Part shown: piece after piece, positions 18,750 through 27,700 of the stretch
Position numbering within the stretch: the stretch's first letter is position 1
How the letters are laid out: the number at the start of each line of letters is the position of its first letter
DNA from: Reyranella sp.
GTDB lineage: Bacteria; Pseudomonadota; Alphaproteobacteria; Reyranellales; Reyranellaceae
DNA: 64,000 nucleotides
NCBI RefSeq assembly: GCF_004297265.1
Contig: NZ_SCUT01000065.1
Span: 1 to 64,000 of the forward strand
Reading direction: 5' to 3'
Program-made: the position numbers and the translations under genes
Notes under the pieces: model-generated
Databases searched by the model: none
The model's input: only the letters and a program-made list of their open reading frames with translations
What the model was told of the DNA's origin: nothing

Positions 18750-19522
18750 GCGGCAGGATCGAACTCGAACGGCGGGCCGACGGCGTGGCCGTGCTCTGGA
18801 TCGACAATCCCGCGCATCGCAATGCGCTGAACAATGCGCTGATCGACGCGCTGACCGGCCATTGCCGGTCCCTGGCGGCGGATCCCTCCTGCCGGGTGCT
18901 GGTCATGCGCGGCCGCGGCGGCATCTTCTGCGCTGGCCGCGAGCTGCGCGACCTGCGGGCGCTGCAGGATGCGTCCAACGACACGATCGTGGCGACCTAC
19001 GAGAAGCTGAAGGCGCTGAACGAGGCGGTGTGGTTCTGCCCCAAGCCGACCGTGGCGCTGATCGAGAAGTACGCCTTCGGCGCCGGCGCGACGCTGTCGA
19101 GCTGGTGCGACATCGCCCTGTCCGAGGAAGCGGCGCTGTTCGCCTATCCCGAGGTCCATCACGGCTTCCCGCCCTCGCCCGCGCTGATGGCGCTGTTCCT
19201 GGCCGTCGGTCGCAAGAAGGCGATGGAGCTGGTGCTGACGGGCCGCCGCATCGACGCGCTCGAGGCCGACCGGATCGGCCTGATCACGCGGGCCATGCCG
19301 GCGGCATCGCTCGAAGTCGAGCTCGAGAAGCTGCTGGCCGGCCTGCTGCGCAGCGGGCCGGATGCCGTCGCGCGCACCAAGCAGTTCGTCTGGCACAGCG
19401 ACGAGTCCGGCCATCGCGCCTCGATGGCGACCGCCGTGGATTCGATCAGCCTCGGGCTCGCCAGTGAGCAGGCCCGCGAAGGCATCGCTGCCTTCTTCGA
19501 CAAGCGTGTTCCAAAGTGGTGA
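18746..19522 (+). CDS. Crotonase-fold family protein, third copy
   Basis: A 258-aa crotonase. FCAGRELRDLRAL and EKYAFGAGATLSSWCD mark the oxyanion hole; Glu144 of the classical enzyme corresponds to threonine (GAGAT), but the second glutamate is kept in YPEVHHGFPPSP. The start overlaps the CoA-transferase stop. With the other two it makes a set of three divergent crotonases in one operon, all lacking the first catalytic glutamate. Confidence 0.85.
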   Translation: MSGRIELERRADGVAVLWIDNPAHRNALNNALIDALTGHCRSLAADPSCRVLVMRGRGGIFCAGRELRDLRALQDASNDTIVATYEKLKALNEAVWFCPKPTVALIEKYAFGAGATLSSWCDIALSEEAALFAYPEVHHGFPPSPALMALFLAVGRKKAMELVLTGRRIDALEADRIGLITRAMPAASLEVELEKLLAGLLRSGPDAVARTKQFVWHSDESGHRASMATAVDSISLGLASEQAREGIAAFFDKRVPKW

Positions 19523-19556
19523 TGGCGACAACTTCAAGAAAAGACGGGAGGAAGGA

Positions 19557-20543
19557 ATGAATCGACGCAAGCTTCTCATCGGCGCCGCCGCCCTCGCGGG
19601 AAGTGCGCCACTCGGCATGAAGAGGGCCCTGGCTCAGGAAGCCTACCCTTCCAAGCCGATCAGGCTCGTGGTGCCCTTCCCGCCGGGCGGCCCGACCGAC
19701 GTGTTCGGGCGCCGCTATGGCGAGCGCCTGTCGGCGCTGCTCGGCCAGCCCGTCGTGATCGAGAACAAGGCGGGGGCGGGCGGCACGATCGGCGCCGACC
19801 TCGTGGCGAAGTCGAGGCCCGACGGCTACACGATGCTGTTCGGTTCGTCCTCGACGCAGGTCACGAGTCCGCTGCTGATGCCGACGCCGCCCTATCATCC
19901 GGTGAAGGACTTCGTCCTGTTCATCGTGGGGCGCGTGCCCATGGTGATCGCCGTGAATCCGGCATTGCCGGCCAAGACGCTCCCGGAGCTGGTGGCGCTC
20001 CTGAAGGCCCATCCCGACAAGTATCGCTACAGTTCCTCGGGCATGGGCAGCATCAACCATCTGGGCGGCGAGCTCTTCAAGATGAAGGCCGGCAACCTCA
20101 GTGCGCTGCACGTGCCCTACAAGGGCAACAGCCCGGCCCTGCAGGCCTGCCTGTCGGGCGAGGTCGATTTCATGCTCGACACGTTCGGCACGTCGTTCAG
20201 CCACTACAAGTCGGGCAAGCTGCGCTACCTCGCGGTCTGTGACGAGAAGCGCTCGGCGCTGGCGCCCGAGGTGCCGACGACCGGCGAGAGCGGCCTGCCC
20301 GAGGTCCAGGTGCTGACGGTCAATCCGGTGGCCCTGCCGGCCGGGACGCCGCAGCCGATCGTGACGGCCATCGCCGAGGCCACGCGCAAGATCATGGCCG
20401 ACGAGAAGCTGCTCGCCGATCTGCGCGCCATGTCGATCGATCCGGTGGGCGATGCCGATCCGGTGAAGTCGGCCGCCTATTTCACGCGCGAGATGGAGCG
20501 CTGGGAGCCCATCATCAAGGCGACCGGCGCGAAGATGGAGTAG
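19557..20543 (+). CDS. Bug/TctC-family solute-binding protein (second copy)
   Basis: Periplasmic binding protein, 328 aa, closing the catabolic operon. The ATG at 19557 follows GGGAGGAAGG. The N-terminus MNRRKLLIGAAALAG with cleavage near ALAQEA resembles a Tat-type or Sec signal. Family motifs: YPSKPIRLVVPFPPGGPTD, NKAGAGGTIGADLVAKSRPDGYT, LHVPYKGNSPALQ and APEVPTTGESGLPE. As with the first operon copy, no membrane subunits are adjacent. The ligand is probably the carboxylate activated by the adjacent CoA-transferases. Confidence 0.9.
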   Translation: MNRRKLLIGAAALAGSAPLGMKRALAQEAYPSKPIRLVVPFPPGGPTDVFGRRYGERLSALLGQPVVIENKAGAGGTIGADLVAKSRPDGYTMLFGSSSTQVTSPLLMPTPPYHPVKDFVLFIVGRVPMVIAVNPALPAKTLPELVALLKAHPDKYRYSSSGMGSINHLGGELFKMKAGNLSALHVPYKGNSPALQACLSGEVDFMLDTFGTSFSHYKSGKLRYLAVCDEKRSALAPEVPTTGESGLPEVQVLTVNPVALPAGTPQPIVTAIAEATRKIMADEKLLADLRAMSIDPVGDADPVKSAAYFTREMERWEPIIKATGAKME

Positions 20544-20546
20544 CGC

Positions 20547-21305
20547 TCAGCCCGAGTAGGCGGGCTCCAGCTTGTTGCAGCCGATCATCGGGCCGTGATC
20601 GGTCTGCTGCACCAGGACCGCCACGCCCTGCGTGGGGCCGATGCGATCGCCGGCAATCGTCCAGTCCTTTGCCGCGCCGTCCCAGCGGTCGACGAGTTCG
20701 AGCTGCCGCACGACGTTGAAGTTCTCGATCATGCGGCCCTGGTTCTCGCCGCTCTTCACCGGCGTGGTGTGCCGGCGGTCGTAGATGGCGAGCGTCACGT
20801 CCGCGGTGCGGCCGTCGAGCGGGAAGGCCGCCAGCTTGATGGTGAGGGGACCGCCGATGCCTCGCGAAAGCGTGGGCGTCGCCCGCCGGGGCGACTGAGC
20901 CTGCGCCCTGGTCAGCAGGGCTTCGATGGGCGCGCGATCGCGACCGGTGTCGTGGCCGATGCCGTCGACCACCATCTCGGGCGTGTAGACGTAGCGTTGC
21001 TTCAGCACGCGCGCATAGGCGCGCTGGCGCTCGGTGGTATCGCGCGAGGCGAAGGGATCCTTCCAGCCGATATAGTCCCAGTAGTCGACATGGAAGGCGA
21101 GGGCGACGATGTCGGGCCGCATGGAGAGGCGGCCGAGAAGGGCGTCGGCCGGCGGGCAGGAGCTGCAGCCCTGCGACGTGAAGAGCTCGACTGCCCAAGG
21201 ACCTTCGCCGGCCGGCCGTGCGGACGCCGCTTTCGACAGGCCGGCCGCGACGGCGGCGGCACCGATCATCACGGATCTGCGGCCAGGAAAGAGGGGAAGC
21301 GACAT
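20547..21305 (-). CDS. DUF1223 thioredoxin-fold exported protein
   Basis: A 252-aa protein with an N-terminal arginine pair and hydrophobic signal (GRRSVMIGAAAVAAGL), then WAVELFTSQGCSSCPPADALL, a CxxC-containing segment diagnostic of DUF1223, and FHVDYWDYIGWKDPFAS. The fold is thioredoxin-like, but the redox partner and substrate are unknown. ATG 21305 was chosen; a TTG at 21314 is in frame. It converges on the operon's last gene and diverges from the zinc-transporter genes. Confidence 0.85.
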   Translation of the reverse strand: MSLPLFPGRRSVMIGAAAVAAGLSKAASARPAGEGPWAVELFTSQGCSSCPPADALLGRLSMRPDIVALAFHVDYWDYIGWKDPFASRDTTERQRAYARVLKQRYVYTPEMVVDGIGHDTGRDRAPIEALLTRAQAQSPRRATPTLSRGIGGPLTIKLAAFPLDGRTADVTLAIYDRRHTTPVKSGENQGRMIENFNVVRQLELVDRWDGAAKDWTIAGDRIGPTQGVAVLVQQTDHGPMIGCNKLEPAYSG

Positions 21306-21413
21306 GGGCGACAAGATGCGCGCGCCAGCCCCGGCCTGCCAATCAACAATCGCTCACTCACCGCTCACCGGCCGGTGACGTCAAGCAGGCGCCGCCCTTA
21401 TGGACTCCTGAAG

Positions 21414-21428
21414 AGTAATATTATAACA
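21414..21428. promoter_or_regulatory. Candidate Zur operator
   Basis: AGTAATATTATAACA, read on the opposite strand as TGTTATAATATTACT, matches the dyad TGTTATAATATAACA typical of proteobacterial Zur boxes at 13 of 15 positions. An adjacent perfect 10-base palindrome CAATATATTG (21428-21437) follows. It lies 10 bases before the small open frame that precedes the ABC transporter genes, a position where Zn-loaded Zur would block transcription. Confidence 0.55.
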
Positions 21429-21438
21429 ATATATTGTC

Positions 21439-21555
21439 ATGCACCGACCCATCTCTCCCGGCACGACCCTGCTCGCCATGAGCGCTCCGGCCCGCATCGC
21501 GGCGGCGCTCGGCCTCTCGGCCGTGCTGTGGCTCTGCGCCTGGTGGGCGCTGTAG
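21439..21555 (+). CDS. Small single-span membrane protein upstream of znuC
   Basis: A 38-aa reading frame (MHRPISPGTTLLAMSAPARI...) ending in a hydrophobic stretch LSAVLWLCAWWAL, consistent with one membrane helix. It lies between the Zur-like operator and the ATPase gene, ending 7 bases before the ATPase start, so translational coupling is plausible. There is no ribosome binding site before the ATG; the transcript could be leaderless, or the internal ATG at 21478 could be used. Function unknown; it may be a small transporter subunit or simply a leader. Confidence 0.45.
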   Translation: MHRPISPGTTLLAMSAPARIAAALGLSAVLWLCAWWAL

Positions 21556-21562
21556 GCCCGCC

Positions 21563-22306
21563 ATGGATGCCGCGCTCCGCCTCACCGACCTGACCGTGAG
21601 CTACGACCGCCACCCGGCGGTTCATCACGTGTCGGCGGAGATCCCGGCCGGTGAGATGACCGCCATCGTCGGCCCCAACGGCGCAGGCAAGAGCACGCTC
21701 CTGAAAGCCCTGCTGGGTCTGGCGCCGCGCGTGGAGGGCCGAATCGAGTGCACGGCCCGGCGCATCGCCTACCTGCCGCAGCAGGCCGAGATCGACCGGT
21801 CCTTCCCCATCTCGGTGCTCGACACCGTCCTGCTCGGCCGCTGGTCGCGCTTCGGCGGCTTCGGGGCCGCAAGGCCCGTCGATCTGCACGATGCCCAGCA
21901 TGCCATCGAGGCGGTCGGGCTCTCGGGCTTCGAGCGCCGGCCGATCGACACGCTGTCGGTCGGCCAGTTCCAGCGCGTGTTGTTCGCGCGCCTGCTTCTG
22001 CAGGACGCCGATCTCGTCCTCCTCGACGAGCCGTTCGCCGCCATCGACAGCAAGACGGTGGCCGACCTGATGGCGGTGATCCGCCGCTGGCGGGAGGAGA
22101 AACGCACCGTCGTCGCGGTGCTGCACGATTTCGACCAGGTCCGCCGCGATTTCCCGCATGCGCTGCTGCTGGCGCGCGAGCTGGTCGATGCCGGCCCGAC
22201 CGCGCGCGTGCTGTCGTCCGAGAACCTGCTGCGCGCGCGCGCCATGGCCGAGGCCTGGGACGACCATGCCGATGCCTGCGACGTGCCGATGCGGCTCAGC
22301 GCCTGA
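21563..22306 (+). CDS. znuC: Zinc/manganese ABC transporter ATP-binding protein (ZnuC-type)
   Basis: A 247-aa ATPase of the metal-chelate importer class. Walker A GPNGAGKST (about 36-44), Q-loop LPQQAE, signature LSVGQFQR, Walker B LVLLDEPFA and a D-loop plus H-loop (AVLHDFDQV) are all present. A signature beginning LSVGQ rather than LSGGQ is common in this subfamily. Together with the permease gene downstream it forms an importer lacking a visible binding protein. The Zur-like site upstream suggests zinc. Confidence 0.85.
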   Translation: MDAALRLTDLTVSYDRHPAVHHVSAEIPAGEMTAIVGPNGAGKSTLLKALLGLAPRVEGRIECTARRIAYLPQQAEIDRSFPISVLDTVLLGRWSRFGGFGAARPVDLHDAQHAIEAVGLSGFERRPIDTLSVGQFQRVLFARLLLQDADLVLLDEPFAAIDSKTVADLMAVIRRWREEKRTVVAVLHDFDQVRRDFPHALLLARELVDAGPTARVLSSENLLRARAMAEAWDDHADACDVPMRLSA

Positions 22307-22322
22307 TCGCAGGCCTCGCGTC

Positions 22323-23192
22323 ATGGTCTACGAGTATGTGATCGCGCCCTTCGCCGATTTCGGCTTCATGCGCCGTGCCCTGGTCGCGAGCCTTGCCCTG
22401 TCGGTTGGCGGCTCGGCGATCGGCGTGTTCCTGATCCTGCGCCGCATGAGCCTGATGGGCGATGCGCTGGCCCATTCGCTGCTGCCCGGCGCCGCGATGG
22501 GCTTCCTGATCGGCGGCCTCTCCCTGCCGGCGATGAGCCTCGGCGGTTTCATCGCCGGCGTCGTGACGGCGCTGCTCTCGGGCGTCATCGCCCGCTTCTC
22601 CAGCATGCGCGAGGATGCGAGCTTCGCCGCCGCCTATCTGACGGCGATGGCGCTGGGCGTGCTCATCGTCTCCCTGCGCGGCTCCGCGGTCGATCTCATG
22701 AACATCCTGTTCGGCGCGATCCTCGCGGTCGACGAGCAGGCGCTGGTCCTCGTCGTGTCGACGGCGACGCTGACCCTGGTCGGCCTCGCCGCCATCTACC
22801 GCCCGCTGGTCGTGGAATGCTTCAATCCGGGTTTCCTCGCCGCGATGGGCGTGCGCGGCTCGCTCTACCACTATCTCTTCCTGTCGCTCGCCGTGCTGAA
22901 CATGGTGGCGGGCTTCCAGGCGCTGGGTACCCTGATGGCGCTGGGGCTCATCCTGTTGCCGGCCGTCGCTTCGTCCTTCTGGGCGCGCGAGGTCTGGTCG
23001 ATGAGCCTGGTCGCCGCGCCGATGGCCTTCGCATCGGCGGCGGTGGGCCTGCTGGTGTCGTTCCATGCCGGCCTGCCGTCGGGCCCGGTGATCGTGCTGT
23101 TCGCCAGCTTCTTCTTCCTTCTGTCGCTGCTCTTCGGCTCGCGCGCCTCGGTGCGGGCGCGCCTGTCACGGCCGGTTCACTTGCGCGGTTGA
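22323..23192 (+). CDS. znuB: Zinc/manganese ABC transporter permease (ZnuB-type)
   Basis: A 289-aa integral membrane protein with about eight hydrophobic segments, matching the ABC-3 permease family: FMRRALVASLALSVGGSAIGVFLILRRMSLMGDALAHSLLPG is its first conserved region, and LGTLMALGLILLPAVAS another. The ATG at 22323 is chosen because conserved sequence begins right after; a longer frame overlapping znuC is unlikely. No gene for a ZnuA binding protein or for Zur is in the window, so they should lie elsewhere. Confidence 0.85.
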   Translation: MVYEYVIAPFADFGFMRRALVASLALSVGGSAIGVFLILRRMSLMGDALAHSLLPGAAMGFLIGGLSLPAMSLGGFIAGVVTALLSGVIARFSSMREDASFAAAYLTAMALGVLIVSLRGSAVDLMNILFGAILAVDEQALVLVVSTATLTLVGLAAIYRPLVVECFNPGFLAAMGVRGSLYHYLFLSLAVLNMVAGFQALGTLMALGLILLPAVASSFWAREVWSMSLVAAPMAFASAAVGLLVSFHAGLPSGPVIVLFASFFFLLSLLFGSRASVRARLSRPVHLRG

Positions 23193-23230
23193 CGCGTCAG
23201 GCTAGGCTGGCCTCCGCGGAGGAAACCAGA

Positions 23231-24205
23231 ATGACCAGCTCACCGGTGCCGGGCGTCACGCTCAAGACGACGACCGCCAACAACATCCACATGCGATATG
23301 CCGAGGCCGGAACGGGGCCGCTCGTCCTGTTCTGCCATGGCTGGCCGGAGAGCTGGTATTCGTGGCGTCACCAGCTCCAGGCGGTGAGCGCGGCGGGCTT
23401 CCGGGCCGTGGCGCCCGACATGCGCGGCTATGGCGGCACGCAGTCGCCCGAGCCGATCGACCAGTACACGCTCTTCCATCTCGTGGGCGACATGGCCGAG
23501 CTGGTGAAGGCGCTGGGCGAGACGCAGGCGGTGATCGTGGGCCACGACTGGGGCGCGCCCGTCGCCTGGCATGCCGCCCTGTGGCGGCCGGATCTCTTCA
23601 CCGCCGTTTCGGCCATGAGCGTGCCCTATGCGCCGCCGGGCTATGTCGACATCCTGTCGGCGCTGGAGAAGCTCGGCATCGACAACTTCTACCTGCAGTA
23701 CTTCCAGAAGCCCGGCGTCGCCGAGGCCGAGCTGCAGCAGGACATTCGCGGTGCGCTGCGCAGGCTCTACTACACCGCCAGCGGTGAGATGCTGGAGAAG
23801 GACAAGGGCTTCGGCCGCCTCACGGGCGGCACGCTGCTGGCCAACACCGTCGCTCCCGAGACGTTGCCCGCCTGGCTGAGCGAGGCCGACCTCGACTATT
23901 ACGCCGGTGAGTTCGACCGCGCGGGCTTCCGCGGCGGGCTCAACTGGTACCGCAACCTGCGGCGCAACTGGGAGCTCAGCGGTCCGTGGCGCGGCCAGCC
24001 GATCCGCCAGCCCTCGCAGTTCATCGCCGGCAGCCGCGACGGCGTGCTGCGCTTCCCGGCCGCCAAGAGCCAGCTCGACGCCTACCCGAAGACCCTGCCG
24101 GGCCTGCGCGGCAGCCACATCCTCGACGGCGCCGGCCACTGGGTGCAGCAGGAACGGGCGAGCGAGGTCAATCGCCTGCTGATAGAGTTCCTCAAGAGCC
24201 TCTGA
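23231..24205 (+). CDS. Alpha/beta hydrolase, epoxide hydrolase-like
   Basis: A 324-aa alpha/beta hydrolase. The oxyanion segment CHGWPESWYSWRHQL (HGxP type), the nucleophile elbow VGHDWGAPVAW with aspartate (as in epoxide hydrolases and haloalkane dehalogenases), and the cap residues FYLQYFQKPGVAE are typical of soluble epoxide hydrolases. The catalytic acid is expected in SRDGVLRF and the histidine in GAGHWVQQE. A GGAGGAAACC site precedes ATG 23231. It lies downstream of znuB by 38 bases without obvious functional connection. Confidence 0.87.
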   Translation: MTSSPVPGVTLKTTTANNIHMRYAEAGTGPLVLFCHGWPESWYSWRHQLQAVSAAGFRAVAPDMRGYGGTQSPEPIDQYTLFHLVGDMAELVKALGETQAVIVGHDWGAPVAWHAALWRPDLFTAVSAMSVPYAPPGYVDILSALEKLGIDNFYLQYFQKPGVAEAELQQDIRGALRRLYYTASGEMLEKDKGFGRLTGGTLLANTVAPETLPAWLSEADLDYYAGEFDRAGFRGGLNWYRNLRRNWELSGPWRGQPIRQPSQFIAGSRDGVLRFPAAKSQLDAYPKTLPGLRGSHILDGAGHWVQQERASEVNRLLIEFLKSL

Positions 24206-24217
24206 GAGAAGACCGAA

Positions 24218-24781
24218 ATGCACACCCGCCGTCGGGCCCTCGCCGCCTCCCTCCTCGCGCTGGCACTGCTGGGTGCCTGTGCCCCGCCGCCCGTGCAGCC
24301 CTCGGCGATGGTGCCCGATCTCGCGGGGCTGGCGCCCGGTCCGGCGCCGGCCTATCGCCAGTCGATCACCGCCGCGCCGGTCGCCGGAGGTCCTGGTGTC
24401 TCGCCGCTCTGGACGGCCCGGATCGACAACGCCCAGTTCCAGGCCGCGCTGGTGAGCACGCTCGCCAATGCCGGTCTCGGCCAGGCCACCGGCGGCCGCT
24501 TCCGGCTCGACGCCACGCTGGCGAAGCTCGAGAGGCCTTTCGCGGGCTACGGCATGACCGTCGAGGCGGTGGTTGCCTACCGGCTCACCGACACGGTCAC
24601 CGGCGCGGTGATCTACGACGCCTCGCTCGCGACGCCCGGCACCGCGACCCTGGACGACGCGATCGACAACAACACGCGGCTGGTCCTCGCCAACGAACGC
24701 GCGGTGAATGCCAACCTGCGCCGGCTCGTCGAGGTGCTCTACGCGCTCCCCGACTGGCCGCTGGCTTCCCCGCGCCGCTAG
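24218..24781 (+). CDS. Uncharacterised lipoprotein
   Basis: A 187-aa protein with a lipoprotein signal (MHTRRRALAASLLALALLGACAPP; lipobox LGAC) and a roughly 150-residue exported domain with VSTLANAGLGQ and VEAVVAYRLTDTVTGAVIYDASLATPG. The pattern resembles outer-membrane-associated lipoproteins of unknown role. It converges on the glutamate dehydrogenase gene, with the two stop codons overlapping by four bases. No enzymatic motif seen. Confidence 0.65.
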   Translation: MHTRRRALAASLLALALLGACAPPPVQPSAMVPDLAGLAPGPAPAYRQSITAAPVAGGPGVSPLWTARIDNAQFQAALVSTLANAGLGQATGGRFRLDATLAKLERPFAGYGMTVEAVVAYRLTDTVTGAVIYDASLATPGTATLDDAIDNNTRLVLANERAVNANLRRLVEVLYALPDWPLASPRR

Positions 24782-27700
24782 ACGAGGGTCCGCAGCTCGG
24801 CGGTGGCGACCGACAGCATCGCGAGGTCGATCGCACCGGCGGCGGCGAGATCCTCCTTCAGGAGCCGGTCCACCCGCTCCAGTGCGAGCTTGCGCGGTTC
24901 GCTCCACGCGGCGAGGGCCGTGTCGGGGTCGCAGTCGCTGCCGCCGCCCGCCCGCAGGGCCGAGCGCAGCAGGTCGGCATGTAGCGCGGCCAGCTCGTCC
25001 TGCAGGGCGAGCGCCGCCTGCGAGGGCCAAAGCCCCTCGCGCGGCAGTTTCAGCGCGGCATTGGCCAGCAATGCGAGCGACAACCGCTCGCCCAGCCGGA
25101 AATAGAGCCTCGCGGCGCTGCCGATCGTGCATCCGTTGGCCTCTGCCGCGAGGGCGAGGTCGCCTGCAGCGGACAAGGTTTCGAGCGCGGCGGCGCGGCG
25201 CGCGACATCGGCCGGCGCACCCATCGCCTCGAGGGCGGCGGAACGTTCGCCCAGCGCCGCGCCTTCGGCTTCGCCCACCAGATCCGCGGGCAGGTCTCCC
25301 AGCTCATCGACGGCGCGGCCGAGCTGGGCCGTTGCCGCCGTCGTGTCGAGCGGCTGCGGCAGGCGGCGCAGGACCCATTGCACGCCGCGCAGCACGAAGC
25401 GTTGCGAGGCGGTCAGCATGCGTACCTGCGCGGCGGCCTTGAGCGTGGGATCGAGCGCCTCGACGTCGGCCCACAGGTCGCGCAGCTTCCAGGCGTCGCG
25501 CACGACCGTGAAGGCCTGCGCGATGGCGGCGGCCGAGGCGCCGGTGCGCTGCGCCACCGTGTGCACGAAGGTCGGGCCACACCGATTGACCAGCGAGCTC
25601 ACGACCTCCAGCGCGGTGATCTCGCGGTGCAGGCGATGACTCCGAAGGGCTGCCGGATACTTCTCCCGCAGCGCCGTCGGGAAGTAACGCAGCAGTTCCT
25701 CTTCCAGGCGCGGATCGTCGGGCAGGCCGGAGGCGAGGATCTCCTCGTTGAGGTCGATCTTGGCATAGGCCAGCAGCACCGAAAGCTCGGGCCGCGTCAG
25801 CGGCTGGCGGTTCTGGGCGCGCACGCGCATGGCGGCGGAATCGGGCAGGAACTCGACGGCGCGGTCGAGCCGGCCCTTGCGCTCCAGCGCGCGCATGAAG
25901 CGTTCCAGCCGGTCGTGCTCCTCGGCCGCCTGGCCCTCGGCGACGCTGACCGCCTGGCTCTGCTGATAGTTGTGGCGCAGCACCAGGGTCGCCACCTCTT
26001 CGGTCATGGAAAAGAGCAGCGCGTCGCGTTCGTCGGCGGCAAGCGCACCCGAGGCGATGGCGCCGCCGGTCGCGATCTTGATGTTGACCTCGTGGTCCGA
26101 CGTGTCGACGCCCGCCGAATTGTCGAGCGCGTCGGTATTGATCTTGCGCCCGGCCATGGCCGCCTCGACCCGGCCGCGTTGCGTGAAGCCGAGATTGGCG
26201 CCCTCGCCGATCACCCGCGCACGCAGTTGCGCGGCATCGACACGGACGGGGTCGTTGGCACGGTCGCCGGCATCAGCGTTGGTTTCGCCCGAGGCCTTCA
26301 CATAGGTGCCGATGCCGCCGAAATAGAGCAGGTCGACCGGCGCCGTCAGGATGGCGCGCAGGAGATCGAGCGGTGCCAGGGTCGGCTGGTCGATGCCCAG
26401 CACGGCGCGCGCCTCGGGCGACAACGCCACCGACTTGGCCGCGCGGTCGAAGATCGCACCGCCCCTCGACAGCAGGCTCCTGTCGTAATCCATCCACGAG
26501 GAGCGCGGCAGGGCGAACAGCCGTTGCCGCTCCGCCAGGCTGGTCGCGGGATCGGGCGCGGGATCGATGAAGATGTGGCGATGGTCGAAGGCGGCCACGA
26601 GCTTGATGTGCGGCGACAGCAGCATGCCGTTGCCGAACACGTCGCCCGACATGTCGCCGACGCCGGCCACCGTGAACGGCGTCTCCTGGATGTCCTGGCC
26701 GAGCTCGCGGAAGTGACGCTTCACGGACTCCCACGCGCCGCGCGCGGTGATGCCCATCTTCTTGTGGTCGTAGCCCGCCGAGCCGCCCGACGCGAAGGCG
26801 TCGTCGAGCCAGAAGCCGTAGTCGCGGGCCAGCGCATTGGCGATGTCGGAGAAGGTGGCGGTCCCCTTGTCGGCGGCGACCACGAGATAGGGATCGTCGC
26901 CGTCGTGCCGCACGACACCGTCGGGCGGCACGATACCGCCACCTGAATAATTGTCCGTGATGTCGAGCAGGCCGCGGATCAGGGTCTGGTAGCAGGCGAT
27001 GCCCTCAGCCTGGACCTGCTCCCGCGTGCCCCCGATGGGAGGCTGCTTCACGTAGAAGCCGCCCTTGGAGCCCACGGGCACGATGACGGCGTTCTTCACC
27101 ATCTGCGTCTTCATCAGGCCGAGGATCTCGGTGCGGAAATCCTCGCGCCGGTCGGACCAGCGGATGCCGCCGCGCGCGACCTTGCCGCCGCGCAGGTGGA
27201 TGCCTTCCATGCGCGGGCTGTAGACGAAGATTTCGACCAGGGGGCGCGGCGCCGGCAGCTCGTCGATCGCCCGGCTGTCGATCTTGAAGGAGATCCAGTC
27301 CTTGGTGCCGCCGGCCTGCCAGTAGTTGGTGCGCAGGGTGCAGAGCACGGCATTGTGGAAGCGCCGCAGGATGCGGTCCTCGTCGAGTGTCGTGACGGCT
27401 TCGAGGGAGGAAGCGAACGCCGCCTCGATGGCTGCGATCCGGGCAGCGCGTTGATCGGACGTCGCTTCGCCCAGCGCCGGATCAAAGCGCGCGTCGAACA
27501 GGTCGACCAGCAGGCGCGCGACCTTCGGGTAGGCCGAGAGCGCGCGCTCCATGTACTCCTGGCTGAACGGGATGCCGGCCTGTCGCAGGTACTTGGCGTA
27601 GGCGCGCACGATGGCGACCTCGCGCCAGGCGAGGCCGGCGCCGAGGATCAGCCGGTTCAGCCCGTCATTCTCGAGTTCACCCGCGCGCAGCTTCTCGAGC

